From the NCBI GenBank assembly GCA_019916065.1, contig CM034240.1, positions 43,970,026 through 44,034,025 on the forward strand: a stretch of DNA of 64,000 nucleotides, given 5' to 3'. Positions 46,153 to 57,974 of this stretch are shown here, one piece after another. The notes beneath the pieces are model-generated. The model had not been told where the DNA came from and did no database searches. It saw nothing but the letters and a program-made list of their open reading frames with translations. Origin of the DNA: Vitellaria paradoxa. Taxonomy: Eukaryota; Streptophyta; Magnoliopsida; Ericales; Sapotaceae. The stretch's first letter is position 1; every line of letters begins with the position of its first letter. The position numbers and the translations under genes are program-made.

Positions 46153-46490
46153 CTTTAGGGCTCATTTAATTTATTTTTCTATTTTTTATTTTCTATTTTT
46201 ATTTTTTATTTTTTATTTTGAACTCATTTTTCATTTTAGGCTTTTAAAAACAAGGAAAAATGTCAAAACGTATTTGGTCACTTGTTTTTCAAATTTTGTT
46301 TTAGAAAATAGAAAATGAGCTTACACATAAAATGAAAAATGACAAAAAGTTATTTTGAGTGTTTTTAATTAAAAACAAGAAAAATTTCAAAATAATGCAT
46401 TTTTTCTTCCTTTATTTTGAGATTTTTAAAACATAAAATGAAAATAGAAAACTGAAAACAAAAAAATAAACCTAATGCCACTTTACAGTT
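46153..46490. mobile_element. Family-C MITE
   Basis: Same block order as 43436-43762 (CACTTGTTTTTCAAATTTTG, AAAATGAGCTTACACATAAA, TTATTTTGAGTGTTTTTAAT). Ends GGGCTCATTTAATTTATTTT and the complement GTGGCATTAGGTTTATTTTT. Confidence 0.6.
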
Positions 46491-46879
46491 TTTTGAAAAA
46501 ATTTAAAATTCTAAACAAGGAAAATTTAAAACTATATATTAATGTAATATAAATATATTAAAATCGAAGCGAATTTGATTTACTTTCATTCTTTATAAAA
46601 TAAAAATCAAATGAGATTTTGTTTAGAAAAAAATAAAATTTTTATATTTTAATTTTTGCGTAAATCAATATTTATAAAAACAAATTTATTCATTTCATGC
46701 GTAAAAGTAATTACTAATTGAGAAGGTATATTTATAATTTCAATAAAAAATACTTATTCCTGTTTTCCAGAAAATCACATTCACGAGGAAAAAAAAAATT
46801 AATATAAAAGTGATACGTAAAAACGTTTGATTAGAAAAATTTTTATAAAGTTATATTTTTTTTCGATGCATTTGTAACT

Positions 46880-47025
46880 TTTAAGGGGTGTTTGATTATA
46901 CAAAATCAATTAAAATTTACTAATTTTTATATTTTTTAAATAGAATTTTGTCACATATTATTTTTATATCAAATCTTTTATATTTTTATTATATTTTTTG
47001 ACTAACTTTTTCCGATCCAACACTC
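46880..47025 (+). mobile_element. Family-A MITE (diverged)
   Basis: From AAGGGGTGTTTGATTATAC to CGATCCAACACTCTCC, with core TAGAATTTTGTCACATATTA. Directly adjoins the exon-like island at 47030. Confidence 0.5.
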
Positions 47026-47029
47026 TCCA

Positions 47030-47426
47030 GCAGCTTTCGTATGCCAAACAGCACTGCCCGTAAGATCACATCGACTGCAAAATGGTAAAAGGCCCCAAGT
47101 TTTTTCGTTTGATTTCCCCTTTCCCGCTAAAAGTCAGAGTCCTCTCTCTCTCTTTCTCTCTCTCTTCGTTGGGTTGGTCCAGAAGACATCGAAGAAGCTT
47201 TAACTGATAAAACTTGAAGCTCCTTTCTTTCTTTCTTTCCTGTTGCCTTTTGTCAGCTAAAGCAGCAGAGCTGTACTACTGTACACCCCACGGGCCTCCG
47301 GAATTGGTAAACTCAATCATCTCTCCCGCTCCCTCTCTTTTCCTTGCTTCCATAACCCCACGCGGCACTCAAGTGCAGGCGCGTCAACGGATCGGATCTA
47401 AACAAACTAGAACTCAATCCTCGTCT
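47030..47426 (+). other. GC-richer exon/5'-leader-like island, possibly a gene relic
   Basis: In otherwise AT-rich DNA, this stretch has normal plant-gene composition. It has a CTCTCTCTCTCTTTCTCTCTC-type run like plant leaders, a possible donor (GGAATTG|GTAAAC at about 47306), and a 76-codon ORF starting at 47214 (MKLLSFFLSCCLLSAKAAEL) that has no family I recognise. MITEs abut it on both sides. It may be the leader or first exon of a lost gene, or a captured gene fragment. Confidence 0.35.
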
Positions 47427-47429
47427 GAG

Positions 47430-47590
47430 GAGGCGTTTAGTTGAAAAAAAATAACTAAAAAATATAATATAAATATAAAAATTTAATGTAAAAATAATAT
47501 ATTATAAAATTTAGTCAGAAAAAAATATAAAAAATTAATAAAAATTAATTAATTTTAATTAATTTTAACCAATCAAACACTTCTGAATTT
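47430..47590 (-). mobile_element. Family-A-like MITE (diverged)
   Basis: Termini AGGCGTTTAGTTG and AACCAATCAAACACTTC are inverted. The interior (AATTTAATGTAAAAATAATA, TAAAATTTAGTCAG) reads as family A on the minus strand. It cuts into the exon-like island. Confidence 0.45.
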
Positions 47591-48096
47591 GTATGATCAG
47601 ATATAGGTAGGTACGCAAAGGTGCGCATGGATTGATTGGATTTGGTTTTACATTTAGAAATAAATCGATTTTTTAAGTTCTTAGAATTTGAATTCGAATC
47701 TAAACCTTGGACTAAATAACTTATTTGTTTATTTGTAAAATAATCAAATTTATTTTTTTATATTTTAATTTTTTTAATTTTTAAGAATAAAAATATCAAA
47801 TTAACAGAAACTAAAAAGTTAACTAAAAAAAGTCACTTTTTTTCCTTCCCATACACCAAAAAAATAATTTTTTTCTAATTAATTAAAAAAAAGTCACATA
47901 TTTTACTTCCTAAACCAGGCCTAAATCTACTTTAAATTAAAATCAAACTAAAAATTTTAGATTAGTCTAGTTTAATTTTAGGTTCAGGTCAATACAAGTT
48001 GAGTTGGGTCTATTTTTAGTTTATGCGAACTTTGGTCCAAATTTTAGAATTGTATGAATATTTTTATATTATAATATTATTTAATTTTATAATATT

Positions 48097-48604
48097 ACTA
48101 GCAATAATATGTGTCTATGGCACTCTAAACAAAATTAATACTAAATTTCTTATATAATTGAAATTTTTAACAAAAAGTTTAAATTAAAAAAATATGATAA
48201 TTCATGAGTTTTAACTTTTTTTTTTTCAAAATTTTACATTCTAACAGTTACTACATGTATTTTGATCTTTCTGTCTTCAACTAATTTTTGAAGAGCCTTA
48301 TAAAAGAAAATACAAACTATGACGTTTTAATTTGGAAAGTTCAACTTCCTAGAAACTATGATTGAACGAAATTTAAATTGATAATTTTGATTTATATATT
48401 ATCTTTACCATTATAATATGGTGAAATTTAAAATATTCAAACCGTTTTGTGACATAGATAATAGTGGAGTATACTAAAATAAAAATTGAGCAAGAAGTTA
48501 AAAATATGAAAATAATCTCAGTCGTTCATAAGAAATAAAAAATAATTTTTAATCATTAAATCTTAATTTGTAAGAGAAACATGTTTAAAAACCGTTCTAT
48601 TTTA
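48097..48604 (+). repeat. Dispersed repeat D, copy 2 (empty site)
   Basis: Paralogue of 45415-45992 without the MITE; about 0.5 kb of ordered similarity with substitutions and indels. A larger frame from AGGTGCGCATGGATTG (about 47620) to TTTTTTGTACACCC (about 48853) has weakly inverted ends, so it may be one terminal-inverted-repeat element. Confidence 0.65.
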
Positions 48605-51600
48605 TTAGACAGATATAAATATTATACAATAGTTATACATTATATATTTTATTTTCTGGATTGGTTTAAGTTCGGTTATTTTTTATTTGGGTTCAGTTTA
48701 AATATCAGCTAACTCAAAAACTAAATCAAAAATATTAGTTTACTAATTTTTTAATTCAAAATCAAACCAAAAATGATATAGATCTAAACCAAACTGAACC
48801 AAAATAATCGAAATAGTTGGATTTTCAGGTTTTTCGAATTTTTTGTACACCCTATAAGTATGAATGTAGCTTTATTAATATTTTTAAATATCTTTTGAAG
48901 CAATAAAAAATACTCATATTTAAATTTTTTTAAATTGTAATGGTAAAAATATCAAATTAACAAAAATTTTAAAAGTTATTTATAAAAAAATTAGATTTTT
49001 TCTTTCTTAAAAAAAAAAAAAAAGCTTGAACTAACTACTAAAACGTGCATTTTTTTCCTTCCAAAATTAAGCCTCAATTAGCATTCTGATCTAATTATTT
49101 AAAATTTAATAAATTTAAACATCCAATTAATTGATCTATAAATTTATAATATATACATATTATATTTCTTCATATATTAATATAAATAACTTATATAACA
49201 TGGAACAACCTATATTTAGGTTGAGTTTGAGAAAAAAAAATGTTAGCTTTTGAACAGCTAAAAAATTAACTTTTTTTTTTATGTTTGGGAAGAGAAAAAA
49301 TTTAACTTTTTAGTAGTTAGTTTTTTAGTTTTTTTTTTTTTGTTAATTTAACAATTTTATCCTTCAATGTCTAAAAGAAGTTTAAAATATAAATAAGTAA
49401 ATTCGGTCATTTAAAAAAAAATAAAAAAAATAGTTGGTAACTCAATTACTTACTTTCTTTTCTTTTTTCACCAAACGGACATTTATTTTAATTAGGAGTT
49501 CATTTTCGCTATCTTTATAAATAAAATATAAGAACGCGTGCACCTATTATTGTTTTATATATATATATATATATAATTTAAATTCAAAAATAATTAAAAA
49601 TATATTATAAAACTATCCTCTTCATCATGTGGTGAAATTATATAATGAAGGTATGTTTAAAGTGATAAAAATGAAATAAAATAAGATAAATTATGATTTC
49701 GTAATTTATGTAATAAAATAAGAAAATAAATTATTTTTAAAATATTTTATAAATTTTTAATAAAAATTAGTATGCTAAACGCACCCTAAAAAAACGGAAC
49801 ACATAATTTGAATTGAAGTTTTGGTTAAAAAAATGATGCGTTCAGAGTTAAAGGTTCAAAGTTCTATAATTCATATTAATTATTATTTGACCAGATAAAG
49901 TGATATTAGTGCCAGACCCAATTATTCATATGAATATATAAATTGTATATTGGATAGACTCAAACTCAATGCTTGTTTCGAGTGTCAAATTAAAAAAAAA
50001 AAAAATGGATGGTTGAATATTTGATGTGTTATTCGGAGAGTGTAGAAATGTTAGAGAAAATTGATAAATTTTGAAAAAAATTTAAAAATTAGTAAAAGTT
50101 AAAAAAATTAAAAATTTTGGGTGTAAAAAAATTAATAAAATTAGAAAAAGTTGGTAATTTTTAATCAAATTTAATACTCGAAACACACGCTCAAAATGAA
50201 GAAAAATGAGAGGTTGATATCGTATCTGTGACTTCAAGTTTTGGATTAAATTTCAATAATTTAAATTTATTCAAATGTTTTTACATTAAAAATATGTGAA
50301 CAAATCTAAATTATTAAATTTTAATTTAACAATTTAAATATAATGTTTCTGCGACATCGGAGATAGCAATGTCACCTCCCCAAGTCCCAAAATGAAATCT
50401 AAAATTTCTTAAGCATGCCTGGATTTGGATAGACTTGTTAATGAAGTTGGTCTGGACCTCAACTCAATTAAACGGATTTGAATATACTAAAAATAAATAA
50501 AAATAAAAATTTATATAAGAAAATATTAATTCATGCGAATTAGAGAGTTTAAGAAGTATTGTTATGTTAATTTTGTGACATATAATCAGGACTATTAAAT
50601 TTTAATTCAATTGTTCAAATACATTTACATTATTCTAAATTAGTCGGCACACTTTTTGCTAGATTGTGTCATTTTCGAGGCTGAATAAATTTAAAAAATA
50701 AATATTAAATAATAGTGAAATAAATTAAAGAAACTGAGGACTAACAAATCACTCGCAATCAAGATTCTTAAATTAAAATTTAATGATTTAAATATATTAA
50801 TTTTTAATTAAAATAATATAAATATATCTAAATTGTTAATTTTGATTCAACAGTTCTAACATATTAGCATTATCTTTCTCCTTAAAAAAAAAAAAAAAAA
50901 AAAAAAAAGAGAGAGAGAGGAGGAAAGATAGCCGTCGGATATACTTACTAATCAAAAAAATTCTCAAAAGACCAATATACATTGGGAGAGATTATTAAAA
51001 GCTCAATATTTCTTCTCAATTCTCACTGTTAATTTACGTTAACTTCAAGATGTTCTCATACCACACAACTAAAAATTAAACGGTTGCTCGTCCCACTCGC
51101 CTTATTAAAATTTCAAGTCTGGAGACAGTTTAGAGTCACTAATTTTATTAAATTTGAAATTTTGTTTTACTTTAATTAATTTCATCGATTTCATTATTTA
51201 TAAATTAAAAAAATAAATTAACTAATATTTATATTGTTATATAAAACAACACCGAAAATATTGGTGAAATTTTGGCGAGACATTTTCAAGTTCTATAGCA
51301 TATTTCTGCCTCCAATCATTTTAAATTAAAAGGGTATTTAAATCCTCTAAAAATACCCAAAAAAATTTTAATTTTTATCATCTTTATTCAATTAAATTTT
51401 ATCACGTATCACTTTTACATTAATTTTTGACATTTTTTTTTTTGAAAAAAAAAAGACATTCTTCCACCACCCTTTTTTAATATCTCCTTTATATTTTTCT
51501 CAATAGAAAAGTTATAAAAACATGTCTCAAATTAAACATTAATAAATAGAAATAAAAATAAAAATTATATTTTATTTATTTATTTTTGTGTGTTATTTTT

Positions 51601-51800
51601 CACTTTCTAATCTAGAAAATTATCCAAATATATATATATATATATATATAATATTAGGATATCTATTAGTTGGTTTTATATCCTATTCATCAATCGTGAA
51701 TTGCCAATTAATGAATAGCCAATTAATTAATGCTAATTCTAGGCGGACAGTTGTTGGTTTAATTGCAGGACTAAAGCTGTCTACAAAAATTTAATATCAT
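48605..51800. other. AT-rich gene-free region
   Basis: No gene is seen. It contains (AT)n at about 49556-49576, a poly-A/GA run at 50884-50920, a partial family-A copy at about 51330-51450 (TCAATTAAATTTTATCACGT), and an (AT)n at 51631-51650. The rest is low-complexity. Confidence 0.5.
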
Positions 51801-51804
51801 TAAA

Positions 51805-51955
51805 GGTTCATTTGGTTTGAAAAAAAAATAACAAAAAATTCTATAAATTTATGTTAACTTTATATCACATCAACTTTTTTCTTTCACTGTACGCATTACG
51901 AACTCTCAATTTATCTTAATTTTTCTCACTTTTTTTTACTCCAAACAAGCCCTAA
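51805..51955 (+). mobile_element. Family-B MITE
   Basis: From GGTTCATTTGGTTTG to ACTCCAAACAAGCCC. It is very close in sequence to the copy at 33294 (TTTATATCACATCAACTTTT, then ACGAACTCTCAATTTATCTT). Confidence 0.7.
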
Positions 51956-52587
51956 CTTGTTCAAAAATCTTTGCAATTAGTTACCGTTTGGTAAAAAAAA
52001 ATTTAACATAAATTTATAACTAAACATAAATTTATTAATTTTTAGTATAAATTTATCAACTTTTATAAAAATAAAAATAAAAATTTACTAAAAATTGAAT
52101 TCCAGACTGTCCACTGAAAAAGAAAGAATTTGACTCTAAGTCAAATTCTTAAAAAATGAATCTCTTTTAATTTATAATTTATACCACACGTACTGGGTCC
52201 TCAATAGGTACAACCGTAAGCTGCGAACTCTCGTAGCCACGAGGTTAGTCCATTCATTGAAGCGAGCTTTGTATGGGCATGACCCGATGTGCCTTTTGTT
52301 CAAGTTTTATAGACCCACTCGCTTGGTCCTTGTGTTGTTATGACGTGATGCACGCAACATCGGTATTGTTTGATGCGCCAAAAAATAATATAAAATAAAA
52401 TAAAACTCTAATAACATTTAAAACTTACTAAAATTCTCTATTATATATTCACACATTTTCATTTTTATTAATTTTAAAAAAATTTAATATTTCATTAAAA
52501 AAATAGAAAATTGGAAAAAAGATTAATCAAGTACAAATTTTTTTTTCAATCACATTTCCCACGTTGAAAGTTTTCAAATGAGTACCA
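51956..52587. other. Spacer with a GC-richer unidentified segment
   Basis: About 52185-52375 has near-balanced composition (GTAAGCTGCGAACTCTCGTA and following bases) but no ORF, tRNA or repeat I can name. From about 52380 the sequence resembles the long family-B elements at 57543 and 57975. Confidence 0.35.
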
Positions 52588-52733
52588 TTGGGTTCGTTTT
52601 GAGCCACAAAAAAAATCAAAAAACTTCAAAAGTTTTCAAATCCCTCAAATCACATTTTGCCACCTATCATTTTTACATCACATCAATCCCATCCATTAGT
52701 TTTTTTTTTATTTTTTTGGGACTCTAAACGCAC
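52588..52733 (+). mobile_element. Family-A MITE nested in a long family-B-like element
   Basis: From GGGTTCGTTTTGAGCC to GGGACTCTAAACGCA, with core TTTTGCCACCTATCATTTTT. CCATTG precedes and follows it. The interrupted host text (AAATGAGTACCATTG before, TTTTTTGAATCTG after) is continuous in the elements at 57543 and 57975. Confidence 0.65.
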
Positions 52734-52754
52734 CCATTGTGCCCTAAGCCCACA

Positions 52755-52999
52755 AATTTTTTGAATCTGTTAGAATAAAATTAGAAAAACTGTTCTAACG
52801 GTTTACCACTATTCATATCCAAAAAACACAATTTGGAAAGAGAGAGAAAGAGAGAGAGATATTAGGGGTGTAGAAATTTTTTGAATTCGTTAAAAAACTG
52901 CTCTAACGGTTTACTACTGTTCATCTAAAAAAAACGCGATTTGGGGGAAGAGAGAGATGTTAGGGGTGCAGAGATTTTTTGAATCTATTAGAACGGATT
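52755..52999. repeat. Tandem repeat, about 2.3 units of 100-118 bp
   Basis: Unit 1 (52755-52872) and unit 2 (52873-52970) share AAATTTTTTGAAT, CTGTTCTAACGGTTTACCAC (CTGCTCTAACGGTTTACTAC in unit 2), a GA-rich run and TTAGGGGTGTAG (TTAGGGGTGCAG). A partial third unit runs up to the LTR-like boundary. Confidence 0.8.
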
Positions 53000-53004
53000 G
53001 AGGA

Positions 53005-54960
53005 TGTAATACCCCGAACTTTTGTGTAATGTAAATAGATGGTTATTATACATTTTGAGGTAATAGTATGTTGGTTAAGAAGTATTCATTTTTAGTAGTA
53101 CTTTAAAGTGGATAATTTTGAAAGAAGTAAGCCAAACATTCAAGAGTTGGAATTTTGACACAAATGTAGGAATGAGACACCTTGGGCACCCAAGAGGTCA
53201 ATTCTTGGGCGCCCAAGGCTCGAGCGCACAAGGAGGAACTCAGTTGGGCACCTGAGCTATAGCAGAAATGATAGATATGGTGTGTTCTGACTTGTGTGGC
53301 CGAACTCTCATCCCTACACACCTATAACTAGCTAAGGGAAGGGAAAATTTGGAGAATACTGTTGAAGGATTAAATATAATCAAATTTTTTATATGAAAAA
53401 TGTGTGGATTGACGAAGAATAAGTGTTTTGGTGTTAGAGAAAGAAGGAGATCGGGAGAGGTAGAAGAACCAAAGAGAACCGAGTGGAGTTTTGGATGGTA
53501 AGTCCTTCTAGCCTTAATTAACATCAAATTAGCTTTGTAAAGATGCAATTGAGCACTCAAGGAACCCATCCATGTAATTTTTTTGTCATTTAGATTAAAG
53601 GATGGAGTGATTGAATCCATCAAAGTTGGGAGCTTGAAACTGGGAATAGACTACCTCTTGTTCTTCATCTTTATTCAACTTGAGGTATGGATTTTATGTA
53701 ACATTCTTACATATATGATGTGTAACAAGTATTAGAGCAACATTTAAGTAACCTTTGCAAGCTTTGATTTCATTTATGGGAGAATATGGGAGTTATATAC
53801 ACATATATATGTATGTATAGGTTAATAGAGAGAAAATGTTGTTTGATCTATAACTTGGCCCATAGTTAATGTAAACTCAAATTGTTGGTTTCTTTTGATG
53901 CCTATTAGCCTTGTGGTAATGTTAGAAACAAGAGACCTTATGTATTTTGCCTTAAACATGGTCAAAATGAGGTTCCAAGTGTGATGGATGATAAACTCGG
54001 AAAACAGAGCATGAAACCTGTAATTCAAACCAATCTGTGGCCACATAAGGTGTTATCAGTTTGGCGCCCACCGCTTGGGCGCACGAGGCATGGGCGCCCA
54101 AGACCTTGGGTGCACGACCTATTGACAGTTGGGTGCCAATTGAGGCTAGTGTAGTTTCCTGACTTAGTTTATTTTTGGGCATTCTACCCTAAGTCCATAA
54201 AGAGTCTAGTGCTATGTTTTTGCATGACATTTTATTTGTCTAAATACATGAATTGAAAATGTATTTCATACTGCAAAATGTTTATAAATATTGTTTACTT
54301 TGTGATACAAGAATGCATGCTAGGCAATGTGAACTTTCATTGATGAGTGATGGTAAATGAATTAAACTTTGAACAAGTGAATTGGAAGAGATGAAAATGT
54401 GATGAGCTTTATGATGAATTGAAATGTGGTTATGCGTTGATAGAAAGCGTTTGATGATGAATGCGAACTTATGGTAAAAGAGAATTAAATGTGATGAAAT
54501 GATTGATTGTATGTCGGGGGTCGTGGTGGGGTGCGGAAATAAGAAGGATTTTGAGGTTACCCTCAAGTTAAAAGTCCCGGAACCTGCGCAGGGTTAGGTG
54601 TTCATGCCAGTGGGTTAGTAGCCCACAACATGACGTGTGTTTTGGCTTCTCATGGCCCTGGACTGCGATCCTAAACGACGACGTCGGTTTACCATTTTCG
54701 TTGGGTTTTGACTTATAAAAGATGGTGCTATGTATGTAGCCAACCCCTGATGACTTGTGTGGAATGATGATGTGATTGAAAGATGGACAAGTGATAATGT
54801 GAATATGAGATGTGCTTGGATTAAATGTTAAGAAATCTCATAACGTGAAATAAATGAGAATTAAATGTTATATTATGATAGTATTGACTAGTGCCATAAT
54901 TTTACTTAACTTGGATACTTGTTGATGTTGACGTATGTGCATATAAACGAGTATAGATGT
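53005..54960 (+). mobile_element. LTR-like block, possibly a solo LTR of a Ty3/gypsy element
   Basis: It begins with TGTAATACCCCGAACTTTTG, a start typical of many plant Ty3/gypsy LTRs. It contrasts with its flanks in having balanced composition for about 2 kb. It contains repeated CTTGGGCGCCCAAG-type motifs (53181, 53204, 54091) and a GC-rich stretch around 54510-54700. No gag-pol ORF is present. The right boundary and target duplication could not be fixed, so the end coordinate is approximate. Confidence 0.45.
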
Positions 54961-56484
54961 ATATTCAAATGAACGTCAATTTTTAAAATTTTTTATGAAC
55001 GCGATTAATACGCCTAAAAGTTGCAGCTTTTAAAAAAAAAATTAATAAAAAATCATATAAGACAAGAAAAAAATTAAAAATATAAAATAAAATGAGTTTT
55101 AGAGGCCAAATGAAACCTTAATTAGGTCCATTCATGATATTAAAAAGACCATTATGTACAGAATCGATAACTTCTATGAGTATTAAGATCATATTACAGG
55201 AAGCAGAGTAGTAATTATATTGGAATAACACGTTATGACGGTATTATATAGTGTTACAATTTAGTTAAATGTAAAAATTGACAAAACTTAGAGAAATCAA
55301 AGAAGCTCGTAAAAACTAAAAATAAAAGGTTTAATTTGAAAGTCGCCATTCTTGTCGTTCATGTTTCATCTTTTGGCTTGATGGTTAACCCCAAAAAGGT
55401 ATCAATCGTTTAGCAAATGAAGGGATTTGGGTTGATGACATAAAACTCCTTCAACGAATGTCTTGTACTAAACAAGTGCATTCCAATTGTCTGCCCACTA
55501 ATTATATGGAAGGACGACTGCCATGGAAAACTCTTATTTTTTTGTTTTGAAGAATCAGTCTTACGTTGATAAATCATGCACGGACAAGCCGTGTTAGTTA
55601 CATACATGTCAACTATCTACGTGAAAAATTCTCATCTATAATTGAAAAACTAATGCTTTGATGTCTCGTATATATGTGCGTATATATATATATATCTTTC
55701 CAAGAATTCATGGATTACTTGGATGACTTGCTAAAGGCGTTGTCTGCACCACCTTTTAATCTAGTTATTTATTTTATTTTATTTTTGTAATTTATTTAGT
55801 GATTTATCAACAATATGTACTCTGTTTACTTAAAAATTTAGAGATTTAATTAACTACGCTCTGTTTAAGGTCGGTCTAGTTGGCAAAAACAGAAAGAAAA
55901 AGTGTCAATTTTTGTCTATTTTGGTATTTTGTAACAACATAAAAAATTGTTAAAAAATTTTTAGTTTTATATCAATCAATTAAAAATTGCTAGAAGTTCT
56001 AAAAAATTCTCCATTTTTTTTTAACTAAACAACCAAAAATTATTACAAATTTTTAAACATTTTTAATTTTTACCAAATACATTAAAAATTTTTAATTACT
56101 AAAAATTACCAAGTTTTTAAAAAAATTTTACTTTTTTTTTTTTGGCGCAACCAAACAATTCTCGGGAACACCGGCAATTTATACAACTCATTTTGTAGTC
56201 AATAATATTGATGGTACAAGGTACGAGGCAAGAAAAATGTCGAAAATTATAATAATTGATCACATGGGCTTAGCCGCTTTGGTAGTTATAGGGAGCCCAT
56301 GCTAAATGGTTGGGAGCTTTTAATTCGCGCGCAACTATGATTGTTAATGCGTGGAATCGAATTCGAACTAAATAATTAATTTGTTTTTTTATAAATTTTA
56401 AAGTTTCAAATTTATGCGAGATAACAATCGACTTGTGTGTGTACTCACGACATCATTAAGTTTTCTCACTTGAACGGAGTAGGG
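54961..56484. other. Gene-free spacer
   Basis: No gene is seen. 55380-55720 is of more balanced composition but without a recognisable feature. An (AT)n run lies at 55681-55695. 56265-56460 is GC-richer with weak A/B-box-like words (see findings). Confidence 0.4.
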
Positions 56485-56862
56485 TCCGTTTGGAAGTTCA
56501 AAAATTAGTAAAAAAGTATTAAAAATTATATTTTGTAATTTTTGATGCGTTTAGTAGAATTATAATTTTTCTCACTTTTTTGATTTGCTACAGTAAAAAA
56601 AGAAAATAAAAATTTACCACTTTTTTGATTTGTTACAGTAAAAAATATACCAAACACACAAAAAATTATCACTTTTTTATTTGTTATAGTAAAAAGTTTA
56701 CCAAACATCTAAAAGTTACAAAAAAAAAAAAAAAACTAAAAAATACACTTTAGTCTACCAAATATACAAAAAAAAAATGTAACTAAAAAAACATATAAAA
56801 AATTACTAAAAATTTTATTTTATTTTTTCTATTTTTGAAACTCCAAACAACCATTAATTGTA
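56485..56862. mobile_element. Family-E MITE, copy 1
   Basis: From GGGTCCGTTTGGAAG to TGAAACTCCAAACAACC. Internally it repeats TTGTTACAGTAAAAAATATACCAAACAC-like modules (TTTGCTACAGTAAAA, TTTGTTACAGTAAAA, TTTGTTATAGTAAAA). The second copy follows 70 bp later. Confidence 0.7.
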
Positions 56863-56931
56863 AATAAAGAAAACAGTCAAAAGCAAAAGGTTGGGAGAGG
56901 GTTCCCGGGTAAAGCTTTCGGACGATGTGGA

Positions 56932-57256
56932 GGCCGTTTGGTAACTCAAAAAAATATTAAAAATTATATTTTGTAATTTTTAGTGTGTTTGATAAAATTA
57001 TAAATTTTTTTATTTTTTTTTATTTACTGCAGTAAAAAATACAATTTATAATTATAATTTTTTTGATTTGTTACAATAAAAAAATATATCAAACACTCAA
57101 AAGTTATCACTTTTTTACTTTGTTATAGTGAAAAATTTACCAAACACCCAAAAGTTACTAAAAAATACTAAAAATTCCACTTGGTTCAACCAAACATACA
57201 AAAAAGTACCTAAAAAACTACCAAAACTTAAAATTTTTTGAACTTTCAACAACCCC
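56932..57256. mobile_element. Family-E MITE, copy 2
   Basis: From GAGGCCGTTTGGTAAC to GAACTTTCAACAACCCC. It has the same order of blocks as 56485-56862 (ATTATATTTTGTAATTTTTA, TTTGTTATAGTGAAAAATTT, ACCAAACACCCAAAAGTTAC). Confidence 0.7.
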
Positions 57257-57542
57257 TAATCAATTGGAAGTTAAAGAGCAATTGTAGAGAGAGAGAGTTT
57301 TGTAGCCAATAGTAAGCCTGCTTTTGTAATTGATAATTCCGAGGTATATGCAGGCAAATAAAAAGTAAGAGCCAGTGGAACAGGTATTACACTCTGTTAA
57401 TCTTATTAATATCTTTATTTTTAGTAATTATAGTGACAGTTACCGTATATTTAATGCATGTGAAATACTTTACAAAGCAATATACAAGATGTGATAAGAT
57501 TAGAAAATATAAATAATAGAAAACCTAGTTATACTATTACTA
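57257..57542. other. Spacer between MITE clusters
   Basis: Slightly more balanced composition. No ORF or repeat recognised. Confidence 0.4.
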
Positions 57543-57900
57543 TGCCCCATTTGGCATTAAGAAAAAATTTTAAAAATCTCTATAAATCTCAAACAATCCC
57601 TCTACCTCTAATTTTTTCGCTATTACTAATTTAAAAAAATTATAATATTTCTCTTAAAAATAAAAAATTTGGAAGTAAGTTAACCGAATTTATAAATTTT
57701 TTATATATTCACATTTTTCGTGTCGAAAATTTTTAAACGAGTACCATTGTTGTTATTTTTTGTGAATTTTTTTGAATCCATGGGAACGAATTTAAAAAAT
57801 CGTTCCCACAATTTACTACTTTAAAAAAAATACCAAAATTAATCTCAAATTATATTTTATCTCGATCTATCTTTGCGATTGGATTAAACTCAAAAGTTTT
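57543..57900. mobile_element. Long family-B element, copy 1
   Basis: From CCCCATTTGGCATTAAG. It shares with the next copy AATTTTTTCGCTATTACTAA (ATTTTTCTGCCATCACTAAT there), AGTAGGCTAACCGAAT-like, GAGTACCATTGT and TTTTTTTGAATCC. The right end is less clear than in copy 2. Confidence 0.55.
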
Positions 57901-57974
57901 TTTATCCTGAATGCTATCCACGAGGCTGGGAAAAATCCACGAGGTTCGGAAAATGCAAACTAAGTGGAAAACTA

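Noticed and set aside
53240..54566. Several minus-strand ORFs in the LTR-like block
   Set aside because: They overlap each other in different frames, are of odd composition, and show no gag, protease, RT or integrase motif.
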